The notes below the pieces were generated by a model, which saw only the letters and a list, made by a program, of their open reading frames with translations, did no database searches and had not been told where the DNA came from. The position numbers were made by a program, and so were the translations under genes. DNA of 7,380 nt from Betaproteobacteria bacterium (GTDB lineage: Bacteria; Pseudomonadota; Gammaproteobacteria; Burkholderiales; Burkholderiaceae_C). Where the stretch lies: NCBI GenBank assembly GCA_025354965.1, contig JANXLW010000348.1, forward strand, positions 1 to 7,380. The letters run 5' to 3'. This document shows, in pieces, positions 5,704 through 7,380 of this stretch. Numbering within the stretch: the stretch's first letter is position 1; every line of letters starts with the position of its first letter.

Positions 5704-6321
5704 CTAGGCATCCAGCCACTCGCAAATTGGCTGCCACTGCGCCAGATCTTTTTCGACCCGGCCGGGCGTCACATCAAACAGTGTCAGGCCGCGCGCTGCC
5801 AGATGAACATAGTTTTGCGTATCACGCAGATAGCCCAGCACCGGCAGACCCAGGGTGGCCACAAATTCATGCAGGTTGTCGGCGGCGATGGTACGGGCGT
5901 CGACCCGCATGCCAACCAGGCCAATCTGCAGTTTGTCATGGTGTTTGTTCTGTAGCAACTGGTCCAGAAATGCCCGCGTGGCAAAAATATCAAAAACGCT
6001 GGGCTGCAGCGGCACGATCACTTTGTTGGCCATCTTTAGCACGTCATTGAAACGCCAGCCATGCAGGCCGGCCGGGGTGTCCAGCACTACATGGGTGGTG
6101 CCTTTGGGCGCTTTGGCGATCAGGTCGGCACCCACGTCCCAGGTTGCAATGGGACGTGCTGCCGACGGGCGCAGGCCCAACCACAAGCGTGAGGACTGTT
6201 GTCGATCAGCGTCGCCCAGCATCACGGCATGCCCACGCGCCGCGAAATAGCCGGCAATATTGGTGGACAGCGTGGACTTACCAACACCGCCTTTTGGATT
6301 GGCAACAACAACCACAGACAT
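5704..6321 (-). CDS. Orphan ParA/MinD-type ATPase
   Basis: A small P-loop ATPase of the ParA family, which uses ATP-dependent dimerisation and nucleoid binding to position DNA or protein cargo. 205 residues. The deviant Walker A motif is KGGVGKST with signature lysine K10 and catalytic K15. Switch I is GDADRQQSS at 36-44, where Arg replaces the usual Pro after DAD. Walker B is HVVLDTPAG with D81. Its length matches small ParA proteins that lack the N-terminal DNA-binding domain. ATG 6321 has a strong GAGGAG site six bases upstream. No ParB, McdB-like partner, chemotaxis or flagellar gene and no parS-like repeats are in view, so the cargo is unknown. Neighbours are maoC (87 bases downstream, same strand) and divergent kefF. 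Confidence 0.9.
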   Translation of the reverse strand: MSVVVVANPKGGVGKSTLSTNIAGYFAARGHAVMLGDADRQQSSRLWLGLRPSAARPIATWDVGADLIAKAPKGTTHVVLDTPAGLHGWRFNDVLKMANKVIVPLQPSVFDIFATRAFLDQLLQNKHHDKLQIGLVGMRVDARTIAADNLHEFVATLGLPVLGYLRDTQNYVHLAARGLTLFDVTPGRVEKDLAQWQPICEWLDA

Positions 6322-6323
6322 GA

Positions 6324-6333
6324 CAGACTCCTC
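6324..6333 (-). promoter_or_regulatory. Strong ribosome binding site of parA
   Basis: The minus strand reads GAGGAG followed by six bases and the ATG at 6321. This is among the best Shine-Dalgarno matches in the window and fixes the parA start. Confidence 0.75.
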
Positions 6334-6347
6334 GGAATTGAACTTTG

Positions 6348-6360
6348 CGCTATGTTAGCG
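6348..6360. repeat. Short palindrome between parA and kefF
   Basis: CGCTA and TAGCG are perfect 5-base inverted arms around TGT. It sits three bases before the kefF ATG (6363), in the 41-base divergent gap that must hold control elements for both genes. It could be an operator shared by both directions. Arms of five bases are short enough to be chance. Confidence 0.25.
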
Positions 6361-6362
6361 GT

Positions 6363-7001
6363 ATGGAAGAACAAAATCAGACACTGCAAACCATGGCGCC
6401 CGAGCCGCGCATTTACGTGATTGCCGCCCACCCCAACTGGCGTGATTCGCGCGTCAACCGGCGCCTGCTCGAAAGCGCCCATTCCGTGCACGGGCTTGAC
6501 ATCAACGACTTGTATTCCAGCTACCCGGACTACTGCATTGACGTCTCCGCCGAGCAAGCCCGGCTGGTGGCAGCGCAACTAATTGTGTTGCTGCATCCGA
6601 TTCACTGGTATTCCATGCCGGCCCTGCAAAAACTCTGGCTGGACGACGTGCTGAGTTACGGCTGGGCCTATGGAGAGGGTGGCGAGGCGCTGCGCAGCAA
6701 AGACCTGTGGCTGGTGGCCAGCACTGGCGGAACGGAAGGCTCTTACCACCCACAAGGCTACAACCGCTACTTCTTTGATGCCTTTTTGCCACCTTACGAG
6801 CAAACAGCAGCGCTGTGTGGCATGCGCTTTTTGCCGCCCATGCTGTTGCACGGCGCCAATTCCGTATCCGAACCTGAAGTAGCGCAGCACATTGAGACCT
6901 TCCGCCAGCGCTTGCAAAGCTATCCGCACTGGCCCGAACTTGACGAGTTGGACAACTGCCCGGACTGCGAAGTGCCTGCCGCCGACCGCCCCGAAAACTG
7001 A
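6363..7001 (+). CDS. kefF: KefF-like NAD(P)H quinone oxidoreductase, Kef antiporter ancillary protein
   Basis: Flavodoxin-fold FMN oxidoreductase that reduces quinones. In E. coli KefF it binds to and activates the KefC K+ efflux system at the cytoplasmic face of the membrane. 212 residues, against 176 in E. coli KefF. Family motifs run in order: IYVIAAHPN at 17-25 (FMN phosphate region), NDLYSSYPDYCIDV at 48-61, the flavin site LLHPIHWYSMPAL at 76-88, and YGWAYG at 99-104. The excess over E. coli is about 14 residues at the N-terminus and an acidic C-terminal tail with CPDC (C199, C202). ATG 6363 is chosen, but no clear ribosome site precedes it. ATG 6393 would give MAPEPRIYVI and also fits the family. 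The stop at 6999-7001 is 11 bases ahead of the Kef antiporter start, so the two are one operon. Confidence 0.9.
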   Translation: MEEQNQTLQTMAPEPRIYVIAAHPNWRDSRVNRRLLESAHSVHGLDINDLYSSYPDYCIDVSAEQARLVAAQLIVLLHPIHWYSMPALQKLWLDDVLSYGWAYGEGGEALRSKDLWLVASTGGTEGSYHPQGYNRYFFDAFLPPYEQTAALCGMRFLPPMLLHGANSVSEPEVAQHIETFRQRLQSYPHWPELDELDNCPDCEVPAADRPEN

Positions 7002-7002
7002 A

Positions 7003-7007
7003 AAGGA
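7003..7007 (+). promoter_or_regulatory. Ribosome binding site deciding the kef TTG start
   Basis: AAGGA stands five bases before TTG 7013. The reading frame opens there directly with recognisable antiporter sequence, and no ATG fits upstream. This supports TTG as the true initiation codon. Confidence 0.7.
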
Positions 7008-7012
7008 CTGCC

Positions 7013-7380
7013 TTGGAACACGCCCCATCCTGGCTGATCAACAGCTTCATTTATCTGAGTGCGGCGGTCATTGCCGTGCCGCTAAGCAAGACCCTGGGCC
7101 TGGGCTCCATCATTGGCTATCTGGCGGCCGGCATGGCCATTGGGCCCTGGGGGCTGGGGCTGGTGACCAATGTGGACGACATCCTGCACTTTGCCGAGTT
7201 TGGCGTGGTGTTGATGCTGTTTCTGGTCGGGCTGGAACTGGAGCCCAAACGCCTTTGGAGCCTGCGCCGACCCATCTTTGGCTGGGGCACAGCGCAAGTG
7301 CTGGGCTGCGCCCTGTTGCTGACCGGGGTCGCGATTGCCTTCGGCGTCGGTTGGAAAATCGCTCTGGTGGCAGGTCTGGG
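7013..7380 (+). CDS. kefC: KefB/KefC-type glutathione-regulated K+/H+ antiporter (3' end outside window)
   Basis: N-terminal part of a monovalent cation:proton antiporter-2 (CPA2) protein, which exports K+ in exchange for H+ and so acidifies the cytoplasm during electrophile stress. 122 full codons are visible; whole family members have about 550-650 residues. Several hydrophobic segments are present, at about 9-24, 29-47, 57-76 and 86-105. The diagnostic motifs are GSIIGYLAAGMAIGPWGLGL (about 33-52) and FGVVLMLFLVGLELEPKRLW (about 64-83), which match the first Kef helices. Translation starts at TTG, supported by AAGGA five bases upstream. It follows kefF by 11 bases, which favours a KefC-type role. 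KefB versus KefC cannot be decided from this end, and the glutathione-binding RCK domain is out of view. Confidence 0.9.
   Translation, partial: MEHAPSWLINSFIYLSAAVIAVPLSKTLGLGSIIGYLAAGMAIGPWGLGLVTNVDDILHFAEFGVVLMLFLVGLELEPKRLWSLRRPIFGWGTAQVLGCALLLTGVAIAFGVGWKIALVAGL

Overview
The window looks like ordinary chromosomal DNA of a betaproteobacterium, most likely Burkholderiales, family Comamonadaceae (Rhodoferax/Polaromonas-like). The clues are the ctaC-ctaD pair whose subunit II carries a fused cytochrome c domain, a BioC-like protein without a normal SAM motif, a comF-trmL pair, and a kefF-kefC pair beside a lone ParA ATPase. This placement rests on remembered family features, not on a database search. 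I see no tRNA, rRNA, CRISPR array, insertion sequence, integrase or phage gene.

Layout. On the minus strand, 1-2594 holds the start of an aa3/caa3-type cytochrome c oxidase operon: ctaC (complete, 2594-1407), then ctaD (from 1365, running off the left edge). The 146 bases upstream of ctaC (2595-2740) hold a possible -10 box and three inverted repeats. Next comes a BioC-like methyltransferase (3628-2741, minus). It is divergent from comF (3696-4364, plus), and the 67-base gap between them could hold back-to-back promoters with overlapping -10 boxes. comF is followed 11 bases later by trmL (4376-4843, plus).

The stretch 4844-5160 has no intact gene. On the minus strand it holds what looks like the decayed C-terminal end of an SgcJ/EcaC (SnoaL-like) protein, directly downstream of a MaoC-type (R)-enoyl-CoA hydratase (5616-5161, minus). 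Behind that lies an orphan ParA ATPase (6321-5704, minus), divergent from a KefF-type quinone oxidoreductase (6363-7001, plus). kefF is followed 11 bases later by a KefB/KefC-type K+/H+ antiporter that starts at TTG 7013 and runs off the right edge.

How the genes work together. CtaC and CtaD are the electron-entry subunit and catalytic core of one terminal oxidase in the inner membrane. KefF and KefC form an electrophile-responsive K+ efflux unit. ComF and TrmL are co-oriented, but no functional link is evident. The BioC-like, MaoC and ParA genes stand alone, without the partner genes (bioA/F/D, a beta-oxidation cluster, parB) that would normally explain them. I found no convincing new multi-gene system. 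The best leads are the orphan ParA, the decayed SgcJ-like remnant, a Glu-to-Gln change at the CuA/Mg site of CtaC, the missing SAM motif in the BioC-like protein, and the structured ctaC leader.
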